Source: Microcoleus sp. GA_180221_E-2-1-MAG-45_12
GTDB lineage: Bacteria > Cyanobacteriota > Cyanobacteriia > Cyanobacteriales > JAAUUE01
DNA: 32,222 bases
Direction of reading: 5' to 3'
Assembly (NCBI GenBank): GCA_020692245.1
Contig: JAIMKT010000042.1
Coordinates: 2,089-34,310, forward strand
Below, in pieces: positions 23,368 through 32,222 of the stretch. Positions within the stretch are counted from its first letter, which is position 1, and every line of letters starts with the position of its first letter. A model generated the notes under the pieces. The model was not told the DNA's origin. It made no database searches and worked only from the letters and a program-made list of their open reading frames with translations. A program made the position numbers and the translations under genes.

Positions 23368-24426
23368 ATGGGAATTGTCACCTTAAAAAATATCAGCAAA
23401 CTTTATCCTTCTAATCAGGGAAATATCTACGCAGTTCAAGATGTAAACCTAGAAATTCAAGCTGGGGAATTTTATTCTTTATTGGGTTCTAGTGGTTCGG
23501 GGAAAACAACGATTCTGCGGTTAATTGGTGGGTTTGAAATGCCGGAACAGGGACGGGTTTTACTGGGGGATGAAGATGTTACGCAGCAGCCGCCCTATCA
23601 AAGAAATGTCCATACGGTTTTTCAGAAATATGCCCTGTTTCCCCACATGACAGTGACAGAAAATATTGCCTATCCGTTGACCGTGGAAGGAGTAACTAAG
23701 CTAGAAATTGAGCAACGAGTCACAGAGGCGATCGAGACTTTTCGCCTCCAAGGATTAGCCGATCGCAAACCCAATCAACTTTCTGGGGGACAACAACAAC
23801 GGGTCGCCCTTGCCAGAGCTTTGATCGATCGCCCCAAAGTCCTGCTCCTCGATGAACCCCTCTCTGCCCTTGATGCCAAAATTCGCCAAGAAGTCCGGCA
23901 GGAATTGCGGGAACTCCAAAAACTTACGGGGATCACTTTTATCTACGTCACCCACGACCAAGAAGAAGCCATAGCCCTGAGTGATCGGATAGCCGTCATG
24001 CACGATGGCAAAGTCGAACAAGTTGGAACTCCCAGCGAAATCTATAATCAACCCGCCTCTTTGTTTGTGGCAAAATTTATTGGGAAGGCTAATCTCTTCA
24101 CTGGAAAAATAATTAATTCTCGGACTGTAGATATTAACGGTTATGTTTTAGATATTCCAGAATTAAAGTCTCAAAATCCCGGAGACCAAGTAACGATTAT
24201 GATCCGTCCTGAACGATTACAAATTAATCCCCGGACGCTGCGAGATCAAGAAATTACTGGCAAAATTGTTAACTGTACCTACATCGGGCAAACAAGAGAA
24301 TATCAAGTTCAGACTTCTATGGGCTTATTAAATATTACGAAATTAGCTACAGGGACTGATTATGCTATTGATAGTATTGTTGAGATTTCTTGGAGTACAA
24401 AAGACTGTGTGGTCTTGTTTAACTAG
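23368..24426 (+). CDS. ABC transporter ATP-binding protein, PotA-like
   Basis: The ATPase of an importer, 352 residues. Walker A is GSSGSGKTT (40-48). The Q-loop is VFQKYALFPHMTV, the signature LSGGQQQRVALARAL, Walker B VLLLDEPLSALD, and the switch VTHDQEEA. After residue 240 a C-terminal TOBE-like beta domain carries IMIRPERLQINP, as in PotA and related proteins. It pairs with the PotC-like permease upstream. Its stop is 22 bp from that of the convergent histidine kinase gene. The other transporter parts must be elsewhere if the system is complete. Confidence 0.9.
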   Translation: MGIVTLKNISKLYPSNQGNIYAVQDVNLEIQAGEFYSLLGSSGSGKTTILRLIGGFEMPEQGRVLLGDEDVTQQPPYQRNVHTVFQKYALFPHMTVTENIAYPLTVEGVTKLEIEQRVTEAIETFRLQGLADRKPNQLSGGQQQRVALARALIDRPKVLLLDEPLSALDAKIRQEVRQELRELQKLTGITFIYVTHDQEEAIALSDRIAVMHDGKVEQVGTPSEIYNQPASLFVAKFIGKANLFTGKIINSRTVDINGYVLDIPELKSQNPGDQVTIMIRPERLQINPRTLRDQEITGKIVNCTYIGQTREYQVQTSMGLLNITKLATGTDYAIDSIVEISWSTKDCVVLFN

Positions 24427-24448
24427 AGATTAATATTTTGTGGTATCC

Positions 24449-25567
24449 CTACAAGCTACAGGTAAATTGATGGACAGGAATCCTCACTACAAATTGAGTA
24501 CCGACACCGGGAATAGAGCTACAAAGGAGATTACCATTATGTTTTTTGGTGATAATCTGATAGCTAATAGCCATCCCCATCCCTGTTCCTTTGCCAATGG
24601 GTTTAGTAGTAAAAAAGGGATTAAATATCTTTTCCTTAGTTGCTTCGGGCATTCCTAAGCCATTGTCAGCGATCGTAATTTCTGCCCAGTCTGTATTATC
24701 TAAACTTATGACTGAGGTAGAAATTGTAATTTCCCCTAGATTGTGATCTTTGCTATGGACAGGAATAGTGCTATTTTGTTCTTCGATCGCATCCACAGCA
24801 TTGGCAAGAATATTCATAAATACTTGATTCAATTGCCCAGCATAGCATTCTATCTTTGGCAAATCTCCGTAGTGACGGATTACTTGAATTTCTGAGGTTT
24901 TAGATTTGAAGCGGTGTTGCAAAATTAATAGAGTACTATCAATACCTTCATGAATATCTACAGGTTTGAAATCAGCCTCATCCATCCGGGAAAAGTTTCT
25001 GAGAGATAGGACAATTTGGCGGATGCGATCGGTGCCTAATTTCATTGATTCCAAAACTTTGAGGATATCTTCTTGTAAAAATTCTAAATCGATTTCCTCA
25101 GCTTTTTCTTGAATAGTAAGGGCAGGATTTGGATAGTTTTGCTGATAGAGATGGATTAGTTCTAGCAAACTTTGAGAATAATTCTGAATATGAGTAATAT
25201 TGCCATGAATAAAGTTCACTGGGTTATTAATTTCGTGGGCAACCCCGGCAACTAGCTGCCCCAAACTAGACATTTTTTCGGCATTAATTAACTGGGATTG
25301 AGTTTGTTTCAGTTCTCCTAAAGTTATTTCTAACTGGCGCTTTTCTTCTACTTCTTTTTGGGAATCCTCCAACTCTTGAATGATTTTCCTTAGTAAGGCT
25401 TCCTTTCTTTGATTAGTTTGCTCCAGTTCTAAACAAGTTTTTTCCGATCGCTCCAGCTTTTTCTTCAAAATTCGATTTTCTTTTTCCAACTGCTGTACCC
25501 TAATCAAGGTATCAGTTATTTCTGGTATTTCTAGTATTTCTGTGATTTCTAATCTCTCTAGCTCCAT
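24449..25567 (-). CDS. Sensor histidine kinase with N-terminal coiled coil
   Basis: With the ATG at 25567 the protein has 372 residues. Residues 24-99 form a charged coiled coil. The dimerisation/phosphoacceptor helix follows with His111 in [17 protein letters not shown]. The ATPase domain has the N box [12 protein letters not shown], the G1 box IADNGLGMP and the G2 box [11 protein letters not shown]. All catalytic motifs are intact. No membrane helix or own sensor domain is seen. It likely receives its signal from the FIST protein encoded just upstream on the same strand. In-frame starts upstream (25648, 25711) would overlap the FIST gene. No response regulator lies nearby. Confidence 0.88.
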   Translation of the reverse strand: MELERLEITEILEIPEITDTLIRVQQLEKENRILKKKLERSEKTCLELEQTNQRKEALLRKIIQELEDSQKEVEEKRQLEITLGELKQTQSQLINAEKMSSLGQLVAGVAHEINNPVNFIHGNITHIQNYSQSLLELIHLYQQNYPNPALTIQEKAEEIDLEFLQEDILKVLESMKLGTDRIRQIVLSLRNFSRMDEADFKPVDIHEGIDSTLLILQHRFKSKTSEIQVIRHYGDLPKIECYAGQLNQVFMNILANAVDAIEEQNSTIPVHSKDHNLGEITISTSVISLDNTDWAEITIADNGLGMPEATKEKIFNPFFTTKPIGKGTGMGMAISYQIITKKHNGNLLCSSIPGVGTQFVVRIPVHQFTCSL

Positions 25568-25610
25568 ACTTCTAAGGGTATTCTTTTGAGTATCCTGATC
25601 GCTTTGATAG

Positions 25611-26777
25611 CTACGATTCTCCGAGGAGCAGGGTGATAAAAGTTTCATTGTGAAAACAGGAGTTGGTTTGCTGAGGTAGGGGTGAAATCTCGCCGTTCGT
25701 GTAGAAACCACAACTGGGCAGGGAGTTACTCAAGCAGGTTTGAGTGAGGGTATATTCTTCTTTGGTGCGACTCCCCAAAATTTGTTTCCGGCTGGCACAG
25801 GAAAAGTACATGGCGGCAACAGGTTCTTTGCCCGGATAATTGGCTAGGGCTTGTTCCATAGAAGTTTTGGAGGCAGCAAGAATACTATCGTGGGTAGTCT
25901 CGGTAATTTGGACGATCGCCCCTTCCGGCACATCCCCAAAAAAAGTTACGCTGCCTGTCCGCACATTATGGAGTCCACTGCTAGCTCGCATGTAGTAATG
26001 AACTTCCTCCGCATCAAACACTGCTAAAGGATATTCCTGAGAGGGAGCCATGCCATCTAGGTAGTAGTGGTAAAATTCTAGGGCTGGTTTCTGATCAATT
26101 TCGTAGACAATGTTGCGATCAGCCTTCGTGACCACACCCTTTTTGCCGATGGGATGCCAACCGCTAGCAAGACCGTGGGCAAATAAAATCTCCCCAGAAA
26201 TTAACATAATGGGAATCGCATCACTGTAAACTTTGGTGCCACAAAACTGATAAGTTTGCTTGAATTCCCACTGGTCTGCTGTCAACCCACCAAAAACCGC
26301 AACTTTTTTACCAAAGGTCTGCTCTAGGGCTTGGTTCAAACTTTCTAAAACTAGGACAGCACTGGTGGTAAGGCTATCGGGGATGGTCAGACAAAGTTCG
26401 ATCGGCTCCTGATGCCCAAGGGTGGCTTGATCAACGGCGTTGGCGATCGCTCCCGGTAAATCTTGAGAAATCCCCATCCCGATCCCCGTCCGAAAGGTAA
26501 TTTTATCAGCACTAAACAAAATCAGCGTCAGGGAGTCTTGCTCAAAACCCAGCACCGAGGACATTTCTCCGTCGGTAGTTCCACCAATTAATTGAATTTC
26601 TGGATATTTTTGGTGAATTTCTTGCAAAATTAGATCATGATCAAAGTCGATCGCCGCAAATAAGATGCCTGCTTGGGGACTTGTCTCGACGAGAGCTTGG
26701 CTACATTGTTCTAAAACTTCGATTATGGCAGACAAGGAATCTGGGTCATTGCTGTGACCAACCACTGCTTTTAGCAT
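25611..26777 (-). CDS. FIST domain sensor protein (FIST_N and FIST_C)
   Basis: The 388-residue protein has a FIST_N domain (about 20-220), with IQLIGGTTDGEMSS and VAVFGGLTADQWEF. A FIST_C domain follows (about 225-370), with YPLAVFDAEEVHYYMRASS and the ending CGFYTNGEISP plus NETFITLLL. FIST domains are predicted to sense small ligands such as amino acids and are often fused or linked to signalling domains. It has no membrane helix, so sensing should be cytoplasmic. It is followed 43 bp later by a histidine kinase gene. In many bacteria the two parts are one polypeptide, so they probably form one receptor. Confidence 0.92.
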   Translation of the reverse strand: MLKAVVGHSNDPDSLSAIIEVLEQCSQALVETSPQAGILFAAIDFDHDLILQEIHQKYPEIQLIGGTTDGEMSSVLGFEQDSLTLILFSADKITFRTGIGMGISQDLPGAIANAVDQATLGHQEPIELCLTIPDSLTTSAVLVLESLNQALEQTFGKKVAVFGGLTADQWEFKQTYQFCGTKVYSDAIPIMLISGEILFAHGLASGWHPIGKKGVVTKADRNIVYEIDQKPALEFYHYYLDGMAPSQEYPLAVFDAEEVHYYMRASSGLHNVRTGSVTFFGDVPEGAIVQITETTHDSILAASKTSMEQALANYPGKEPVAAMYFSCASRKQILGSRTKEEYTLTQTCLSNSLPSCGFYTNGEISPLPQQTNSCFHNETFITLLLGES

Positions 26778-27077
26778 AGGATTTTACTGGTAAGATTGTT
26801 CTCACCCAATTATATATTTTCAATTAACCTACTGCCTATAGCTAAAATCACTGAATATTATGGAAGAAAACTAAGTATTAATAAAAGATTTATGTATTTA
26901 TCCCAGCCTTAATTCTGAAGCCCTAATTCTAAAGTTTTAGAAAAATTTAAAAGAGGTAAAAATACGACCATCAAACGATTGAGAATATAGTCTTAGTTCT
27001 ATAAAAATAGTGATTGTGGTGTTATGAAATCAGGTTAATCTTTCTTCTTATCTAGGTTTAATTTTTTATTTATTATC
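26778..27077. promoter_or_regulatory. Divergent intergenic region with an inverted repeat
   Basis: AT-rich DNA between the FIST gene (minus) and the GNAT-TrhO gene (plus). A perfect inverted repeat TTCTAAA-GT-TTTAGAA lies at 26927-26942. The related 11-mers TAATTCTGAAG and TAATTCTAAAG are 14 bp apart, at about 26910 and 26924. These could be operator sites. No gene or RNA is recognised. Confidence 0.35.
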
Positions 27078-28385
27078 ATGAAAATTCGCTTATTACAACC
27101 TGAAGATAGCCAAGGCTTGCAGTTATTAATAAAAAACTATAGGGATTCCCAAAATTCGAGAGATGTTAACTTGGAGTATCTCCAAAATCTTCACCTAGAA
27201 ACTCAAGATATCCCGGAAAATAGTCTGGACGATCGAGCAGATAATCACTCTTTTGTGTATGTAGCAGTGTTAGATCAGGAAGTTGTTGGTTTTGGGGTGC
27301 TGGCGATCGAGGATGTTAATAGGCATAAAGTAGCCGAGAAATTTCAGGAGAAAATCAGGGCAAAAATCTGGGGCAGAATTGAACATTTGTATTGCTACCC
27401 AAAATATCAACGCCGGGGAGTAGGGATTCAAATCTATCGCACCATCGCCACTCAAGCTAGTGATCTAAATCTAGAATATTTGTACGCCGAGGCAGATGTA
27501 ACTACGAGGGCTTTTTTTAAGAGTCGGGGATTTGTGATTAAAAAAGAGTGGCGGCTACAATCAGAAATCGATATTCAAACTAGAGATGGGCAAATTCAAG
27601 ATGTCCAAATAGAAGCTAAACAAGTTAATCATAACCAAACTAAAGATATTCAAATTAAATATTTAATGGAAAAATATCTGGGTAAACCCCGACAGTTTGT
27701 AGTGGCAGCTTTCTATCATTTTACGCCCCTGCCCGATTACCAAGAACTGCGCCCAAAATTACAAAACCTGTGCGATCGCTATCAGTTAAAAGGGACAATT
27801 CTGTTGGCTCCCGAAGGGATCAATTCCACCATTGCGGGGAGTCGTCAAGGAATTAACACTTTGCTGAAATATCTGCGATTGGATTCCCGGTTTCAAGGCT
27901 TAGAAGTTAAAGAATCTTTTTGTGAAGTGTTGCCTTTTCAAAAAATGCTAGTCCGCCTAAAGAAGGAAATTGTCACCCTCGGCGTACCGGGTATCGATCC
28001 AATTCAGGAAGTGGGGATCTATGTAGAACCGCAGGATTGGAATCAACTTATTGCCGACCCCAATGTGGTGGTGATTGATACCCGCAATAGTTATGAAGTG
28101 GAGTTCGGGACATTTAAGGGAGCGATCGACCCCAACCTCAAATCTTTTCGAGAATTCCCCGACTATGTAGCGGAAAACCTCCAACCTCAGCCCCAGCAAA
28201 AAGTTGCCATGTTTTGTACTGGGGGGATTCGTTGCGAAAAAGCCAGTGCCTACCTGCTCTCCCAAGGCTTCACCGAGGTTTACCATCTCAAGGGGGGAAT
28301 TTTGAAATACCTAGAAGAAACCCCTCCCGAAGAAAGTCTCTGGGAAGGGGAATGTTTTGTCTTTGATGACCGAATTACCTATTAA
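27078..28385 (+). CDS. Fusion of a GNAT acetyltransferase domain and TrhO-type tRNA uridine hydroxylase (rhodanese)
   Basis: Residues 1-160 are a GNAT domain: the acetyl-CoA loop is QRRGVG (111-116) and the ending [15 protein letters not shown] is typical. Residues 162-198 are a charged linker. From about 205 the protein is TrhO (YceA), which makes 5-hydroxyuridine at tRNA position 34. It has an acylphosphatase-like part ([20 protein letters not shown]) and a rhodanese domain ([19 protein letters not shown]) with catalytic Cys380 in FCTGGIRC (second Cys386). It stops at [10 protein letters not shown]; usual TrhO proteins continue about 40 residues with a Cys-rich tail, missing here. It meets the sigma factor gene stop to stop with no gap. 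Target of the acetyltransferase is unknown. Confidence 0.88.
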   Translation: MKIRLLQPEDSQGLQLLIKNYRDSQNSRDVNLEYLQNLHLETQDIPENSLDDRADNHSFVYVAVLDQEVVGFGVLAIEDVNRHKVAEKFQEKIRAKIWGRIEHLYCYPKYQRRGVGIQIYRTIATQASDLNLEYLYAEADVTTRAFFKSRGFVIKKEWRLQSEIDIQTRDGQIQDVQIEAKQVNHNQTKDIQIKYLMEKYLGKPRQFVVAAFYHFTPLPDYQELRPKLQNLCDRYQLKGTILLAPEGINSTIAGSRQGINTLLKYLRLDSRFQGLEVKESFCEVLPFQKMLVRLKKEIVTLGVPGIDPIQEVGIYVEPQDWNQLIADPNVVVIDTRNSYEVEFGTFKGAIDPNLKSFREFPDYVAENLQPQPQQKVAMFCTGGIRCEKASAYLLSQGFTEVYHLKGGILKYLEETPPEESLWEGECFVFDDRITY

Positions 28386-29345
28386 TTAACTGGCTACGAT
28401 ATACTGCCGCATGTCAGATTTGCGCTTGCGGAGCTTTGTCAGGGCTTCCCGTTCGATCTGGCGGACTCGCTCCCGACTAATGTTGAGGCGATCGCCAATT
28501 TTCGCTAAAGTTAGACCCTTGCCATCGGCTAGACCAAACCGGAGAGACAGCACCTCCTGTTGTTGGGGACTCAGCTCTGCCATTAACACTTCTAAATCCG
28601 ATCGAAGAGAAGTATTAGTTGCAAAGTCTTCAGGAGTAATACCGGGGTCTTCTAATAAATCTACTAGTTCTGTATCTTGATTATCTCCCACCCGCAAATC
28701 TAGGGATAAAGGCTGGCGAGATCTCTCTAGATACTCCCGGACTTGCTTAGGTTCAAGCTCAAGCTCTGCCGCAAGTTCCCCCACGGTGGCAGCCCGCCCC
28801 AGTTCTTGGGCAAGTTGGCGTTGGGCTTTTTTAATTTTATTGAGTTTTTCGGTGATGTGAATGGGCAGACGAATGGTACGGCTCTTTTCGGCGATCGCCC
28901 GGGTGATGGCTTGACGAATCCACCAGTAGGCGTAGGTAGAAAACCGATAACCCTTGCTGGGGTCAAATTTCTCCACCCCTCGCTGCATCCCGATCGTCCC
29001 CTCTTGGATCAAGTCCAACAGTTCCACGTTCCGTTTAATGTATTTCTTCGCCACGGAGACCACTAATCGGAGGTTGGCTTCGACCATGCGTTTTTTTGCC
29101 GATTCCCCGGATTCGATAATCTGGCTCAAATTTGCTTCAGGAAGTTGAGCTGCTGCTGCCCACTCTTCGAGAGTTGGTTCCCGATCCCATTGCTCAGTTA
29201 AGCGGTCTTTAGTTTGTTGCAAGGCGTAGAGACGTTGGACTTGTTTTCCGTAGGTGACTTCTTCTTCATGGGTCAACAAAGGAACCCGCCCAATTTCTCT
29301 GAGGTAAGTCCGAACTAAGTCTGTGGAAGTTTGTGGAGTTTTCAT
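28386..29345 (-). CDS. Group 2 RNA polymerase sigma factor (cyanobacterial SigB-SigE type)
   Basis: The 319-residue protein has region 1.2 ([22 protein letters not shown]), region 2 with the core-binding and -10-binding segments ([49 protein letters not shown]), region 3, and region 4 with the helix-turn-helix at [20 protein letters not shown]. The long acidic region 1.1 and spacer of the housekeeping SigA are absent, so it is a non-essential group 2 factor. SigC or SigD seems closest, but this is not certain. The start at ATG 29345 ([10 protein letters not shown]) is preferred; the frame stays open to a TTG at 29522, giving a non-conserved extension. The stop shares the palindrome TTAATTAA with the convergent TrhO fusion gene. 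Confidence 0.92.
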   Translation of the reverse strand: MKTPQTSTDLVRTYLREIGRVPLLTHEEEVTYGKQVQRLYALQQTKDRLTEQWDREPTLEEWAAAAQLPEANLSQIIESGESAKKRMVEANLRLVVSVAKKYIKRNVELLDLIQEGTIGMQRGVEKFDPSKGYRFSTYAYWWIRQAITRAIAEKSRTIRLPIHITEKLNKIKKAQRQLAQELGRAATVGELAAELELEPKQVREYLERSRQPLSLDLRVGDNQDTELVDLLEDPGITPEDFATNTSLRSDLEVLMAELSPQQQEVLSLRFGLADGKGLTLAKIGDRLNISRERVRQIEREALTKLRKRKSDMRQYIVAS

Positions 29346-29820
29346 AGCCCTGGATTCAGTTTTGGGTGAAAGTTGCCCTTGCGCTAAGGCTGGGCTATCT
29401 GGGTTTTGTCTAAGCTTTGTCCTTATGATCGGGCGATCGTCTAGGTCGCCACAATATTCATTAATCTTAGAGGTGTTATGATTTATATTAAATATTGTAA
29501 CATTCCTGAGAAGAAATACCAAGTTTTGTAAAAGAAATCCTGCTTTTGGTTGTTTTTGTTACAAATTACTAAGGTTGAGGTTCTAAAGCTGAGGACATTA
29601 GCAGATCAAACCTAGTAATACTTAGTATGCCCAACCTGATCAGGAACAACTGCATCTCAGAAAACAAAATAAGGGGCTGATTTGAGATCAAGCCCAAAGT
29701 AGAGCTTTCGATAGTTTTTTTGGGTAGGGCTTCAATAAAATCCAAGATTACTTCTCTATAGATATAGAAGTGGATAGAAAAGTTGTAATACTGAGAAGTT
29801 AAGACTTTATACTAAGAATT
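29346..29820. promoter_or_regulatory. Divergent intergenic region upstream of the sigma factor and phosphatase genes
   Basis: This includes the 177 bp non-conserved in-frame extension of the sigma gene and about 300 bp beyond. A hairpin with arms GGGCT-GAT and ATC-A-AGCCC lies at 29674-29695, and a run of seven T is at about 29715. It could end a small RNA or be part of the phosphatase leader. No gene, tRNA or named RNA family is recognised. Confidence 0.3.
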
Positions 29821-30483
29821 ATGAGTAAAACTATTTGGATCGCCCGTCATGCCAATCGTCTTGACTTTGTTCACCCAGAGTGGTTTCTTACCGCCGAGTT
29901 ACCCTACGACCCCCCTCTATCTGAGGATGGCTTATACCAAGCAGGACAGCTAGCCCAGCGCCTCAGCCAAGAGCCGATCGCCCATATTTTTGCTTCCCCC
30001 TTTCTGAGAACAATTCAAACTGCCCACCAAGTTGCCGAGGCTCTCAACCTTCCTCTGAAGTTAGAATCTGGTTTGAGTGAATGGTTAAATCCAGAGTGGA
30101 TGCCGGATATGCCCGATCGCCACTCCCTGGCAGACCTCCAAGCCCAGTTCCCTCGCATTGACCCCAGTTATGCATCGAGAGTTGTCCCAGAGTTTCCAGA
30201 AACGGGAGAAATTGCCCTTTCCAGAGCTGGACAAACCGCCCGATTGTTGGCTGAAGAATTTCCGGGAGATCTTTTACTGGTGGGTCATGGAGCTTCGGTA
30301 ATGGGCGCAACCACGGGAATTTTGGGAACTCCGGTGCAGGTCAAGGCTCCCCTATGTTGCTTGATTAAGCTAGTCCGAGATAAACAAGAGTGGTCAATCA
30401 AACTAAATGGCGACACCTCCCATTTAACCCATCGAGAAAGTGTGATTCAATTTCATCGAGCAGAGAATAAGGTTGGGAGCTAA
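29821..30483 (+). CDS. Histidine phosphatase superfamily protein
   Basis: A 220-residue cytoplasmic protein of the phosphoglycerate mutase-like branch. The phosphohistidine motif is IARHANRLDF (Arg9, His10). The second arginine lies in ASPFLRTIQTAHQVAEAL, and the second histidine in LLVGHGASVMG. Members remove phosphate from sugars, nucleotides or proteins; the substrate is not shown here. The segment WFLTAELPYDPPLSEDGLYQAGQLAQRL fits members similar to eukaryotic UBASH3/TFC-type phosphatases. The ATG at 29821 fits the family start. It stands alone, convergent with the flavodiiron gene. Confidence 0.9.
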   Translation: MSKTIWIARHANRLDFVHPEWFLTAELPYDPPLSEDGLYQAGQLAQRLSQEPIAHIFASPFLRTIQTAHQVAEALNLPLKLESGLSEWLNPEWMPDMPDRHSLADLQAQFPRIDPSYASRVVPEFPETGEIALSRAGQTARLLAEEFPGDLLLVGHGASVMGATTGILGTPVQVKAPLCCLIKLVRDKQEWSIKLNGDTSHLTHRESVIQFHRAENKVGS

Positions 30484-30588
30484 ACTATCCTTGCTTCTCC
30501 TTGATGGCGATCAACTTCTGATGTAGAAATGCTATCTATACATTAGTCGCAAAATCTTCGAGAAATTATGCAAGGAGTTGGCAAGATT

Positions 30589-32222
30589 CTAGTAATGACT
30601 CCCAGATTTCCGATAGTGGACAGCGGTGACTGCTTCTTGCTGGAGAACTTTACCATTTTTGGCGGTGGCATAGACTAGCCAATGGTCTCCACACTCCATG
30701 CGCTGCTCTACCTGACACTCTAGATAGGCTAAAGCCCCTGTGAGGATCGGGCAACCGTTTTGGCTCAGTTCTGTTTCTACCCCCGCAAACCGATCTTCTC
30801 CCGGTGCAAAGGATTTCATAAAGTGCTTCCGTAGTTGTTTACCTTCAGCCAAGATATTCAGGACAAAGTTACTGCCCGGATAGAGGAGAGATTCGATCGC
30901 CCGTTCTTTCCCTACTGAGAGAGTGATCCCCGGCGGGTTAAAGGTGGCTTGAGAAACCCAATCTGCTAACATCCCCGTAGCTACTTCTCCTTGTTTTGCA
31001 CTAATAACACAGAGGGAACCAATGATCCGCCCTACCGCTTGCTCAGTTCTGGCGGATTGGGATTCAATTACTGGCTGCCGGGGTGTACGGAGTTTTTTAG
31101 CTTTCTTAATCGCCTGGGCAAAATCTACCCCTGCCTCTTCGCACATTTGCAGATGCACTTCCGTGGGCTTAAACTTGACTCGAATTGTCTCGAAGCCAAA
31201 GGTATAACCAGCATCCCGGAGTTTCCCTTCGATCAGATCCACCGCCTCTCCACTCCAACCAAAGGAGCCGAACACTCCTGCCAGTTGACTTTTGGAAGCA
31301 TTAGCTAAAACTATTCCCAGGGCAGTTTGGACAGGAGTTGGGAGATGTCCACCCAGGGTAGGTGAACCAAGGGCAAACCCCGCCGATTTGGCGATCGCAT
31401 TTTTTATTTCTTCTGGTTGGACAAATTCACAATTGATGGTTTCCACCGCTACCCCAGCTTTGGTAATGCCCCGGGTGATCGCCTGCCCCAGAATGGCGGT
31501 ATTCCCGTAGGCAGATGCATAAATCATCGTCACAGTAGTTTCATTAGCCCGTTGCTCTTGGCTCCACTGTTGATAATCTTGGACTAATTCCCGTAACCCA
31601 TAACGTACCATCGGCCCATGTCCGGGAGCCACAAGGGTTTTCGCTTCTAGGTTTAAACAGGGAGCTAATTTTTCGAGGGCTGTGTCCACTTGACGAGCGT
31701 AGGCAGCCATGACGGCATCAAAGTAATAACGACGGTCTTCACTAAAACTCGTCCAGCCTTCATCTAGGACTTGATCGCTACAAATATGCGCCCCGAATAG
31801 TTTATCTGTAAATAAAATCTCCGTCTGGGGATCGTAGGTACACATTTCATCAGACCACCGGGGAATTGGGGTAGTGATGAACTGGAGGCGGTGTCCCTTG
31901 CCGAGATCGAGGGTTTCTTCCCCCCGGACAGTGAGGATATTTAACTCTGAGTCTGGCAGCAGGGAACGGAGAGCGATCGCCCCCGGATTGGAGCAGACAA
32001 AGGTAACTTGGGGAGCCAGTTCTAGAAGAGCTTTAATGGTCACTGCCCGGTTCGGGTTCACGTGGGCGAGGATCAGGTAATCAATCTGGTGGGGATCAAC
32101 ACGCTGCTGGAGAGCATCCAGAAAAATAGCCGTAAAGGATTCCCCCGGCGGGTCAAACAGAGCAGTTTTATCTCCCTGAATCAAAAAAGAATTAGCAGTC
32201 GTGCCACGCTCTCTGGCGTATT
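30589..32222 (-). CDS. flv1: Flavodiiron protein, Flv1-like (5' end outside the window)
   Basis: At least 544 residues are present; the frame is open to the window edge (RERGTTANSFLIQGDKTALFDPP). It has a beta-lactamase-like domain, a flavodoxin domain (MIYASAYGNT, GSPTLGGHLPTP) and the C-terminal flavin reductase domain (GSLCVISAKQGEVATGMLADW) found only in photosynthetic organisms. In cyanobacteria Flv1 and Flv3 pass photosystem I electrons to O2. The diiron ligands H-x-E-x-D-H are replaced: the sequence is HVNPNR, the later His is Arg (PIPRWSD) and the Asp is Lys (TDKLFG). Flv1 and Flv2 have such substitutions; the basic residues and overall motifs favour Flv1, so the symbol is tentative. 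A functional partner (Flv3 type) is expected elsewhere. Confidence 0.85.
   Translation of the reverse strand, partial: YARERGTTANSFLIQGDKTALFDPPGESFTAIFLDALQQRVDPHQIDYLILAHVNPNRAVTIKALLELAPQVTFVCSNPGAIALRSLLPDSELNILTVRGEETLDLGKGHRLQFITTPIPRWSDEMCTYDPQTEILFTDKLFGAHICSDQVLDEGWTSFSEDRRYYFDAVMAAYARQVDTALEKLAPCLNLEAKTLVAPGHGPMVRYGLRELVQDYQQWSQEQRANETTVTMIYASAYGNTAILGQAITRGITKAGVAVETINCEFVQPEEIKNAIAKSAGFALGSPTLGGHLPTPVQTALGIVLANASKSQLAGVFGSFGWSGEAVDLIEGKLRDAGYTFGFETIRVKFKPTEVHLQMCEEAGVDFAQAIKKAKKLRTPRQPVIESQSARTEQAVGRIIGSLCVISAKQGEVATGMLADWVSQATFNPPGITLSVGKERAIESLLYPGSNFVLNILAEGKQLRKHFMKSFAPGEDRFAGVETELSQNGCPILTGALAYLECQVEQRMECGDHWLVYATAKNGKVLQQEAVTAVHYRKSGSHY

Noticed and set aside
29346-29522. 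N-terminal extension of the sigma factor from a TTG start
   Set aside because: The extension has no sigma region similarity, a TTG start and no Shine-Dalgarno. Conserved sequence starts just after the ATG at 29345.
1-32222. tRNA or rRNA genes
   Set aside because: I saw no cloverleaf-like or rRNA-like sequence in the intergenic regions by eye. A covariance-model scan would decide.

Overview
The window is chromosomal DNA from a cyanobacterium, most likely a filamentous, non-unicellular one. The octamer GCGATCGC (HIP1) occurs roughly twenty times. Intergenic regions carry heptanucleotide tandem repeats of the STRR kind known from filamentous cyanobacteria. The gene content is cyanobacterial: a flavodiiron protein with a flavin reductase-type C-terminus, a cyanobacterial group 2 sigma factor, a geranylgeranyl reductase family protein behind pyrH-frr, and a perfect NtcA-type box before gdhA. 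No genus is claimed.

Layout. 1-401: the tail of an IS1-family transposase joined to the 3' remnant of a Uma2-type endonuclease gene. 504-4227: a small biosynthetic-looking locus. On the minus strand is a StlD/DarB-like ketosynthase fused to a heme-oxygenase-like diiron oxidase domain, translationally coupled to a gene of unknown family. Divergent from it is a Coq4-like gene. 4241-4758: a DUF4258/DUF2283 toxin-antitoxin-like pair. 4898-7865: an ABC exporter and a protein made of two ComJ-like (nuclease-inhibitor-like) domains. 7957-11190: trpD and speA. 11361-13906 (minus): pyrH, frr and a geranylgeranyl reductase family gene. 14165-17735: gdhA and a membrane TPR protein with a degenerate kinase N-lobe. 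17728-19377 (minus): rhomboid protease, tsaE, a UPF0175 antitoxin and its decayed PIN toxin. 19584-22257: accA, a short-chain dehydrogenase and folE. 22384-24426: a PotC-like permease and PotA-like ATPase. 24449-26777 (minus): a FIST sensor protein and a histidine kinase. 27078-28385: a GNAT-TrhO fusion. 28386-29345 (minus): a sigma factor. 29821-30483: a histidine phosphatase. 30589-32222 (minus): a flavodiiron protein cut by the window edge.

Most of this is ordinary core metabolism: tryptophan, polyamine, pyrimidine, glutamate, fatty acid and pterin synthesis, plus tRNA modification. The best candidate for an undescribed system is the ketosynthase-diiron oxidase fusion with its coupled unknown gene and divergent Coq4-like gene. 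From family knowledge this looks like a pathway that makes and then oxidises an alkylated ring (resorcinol or quinone-like) lipid.

The most striking non-coding signal is the set of five heptad-repeat spacers. Each abuts a stop codon, in three cases supplying the final Gln codon and/or the stop itself. Read in the direction of most flanking genes they give stops in all three frames, while the opposite strand stays open.
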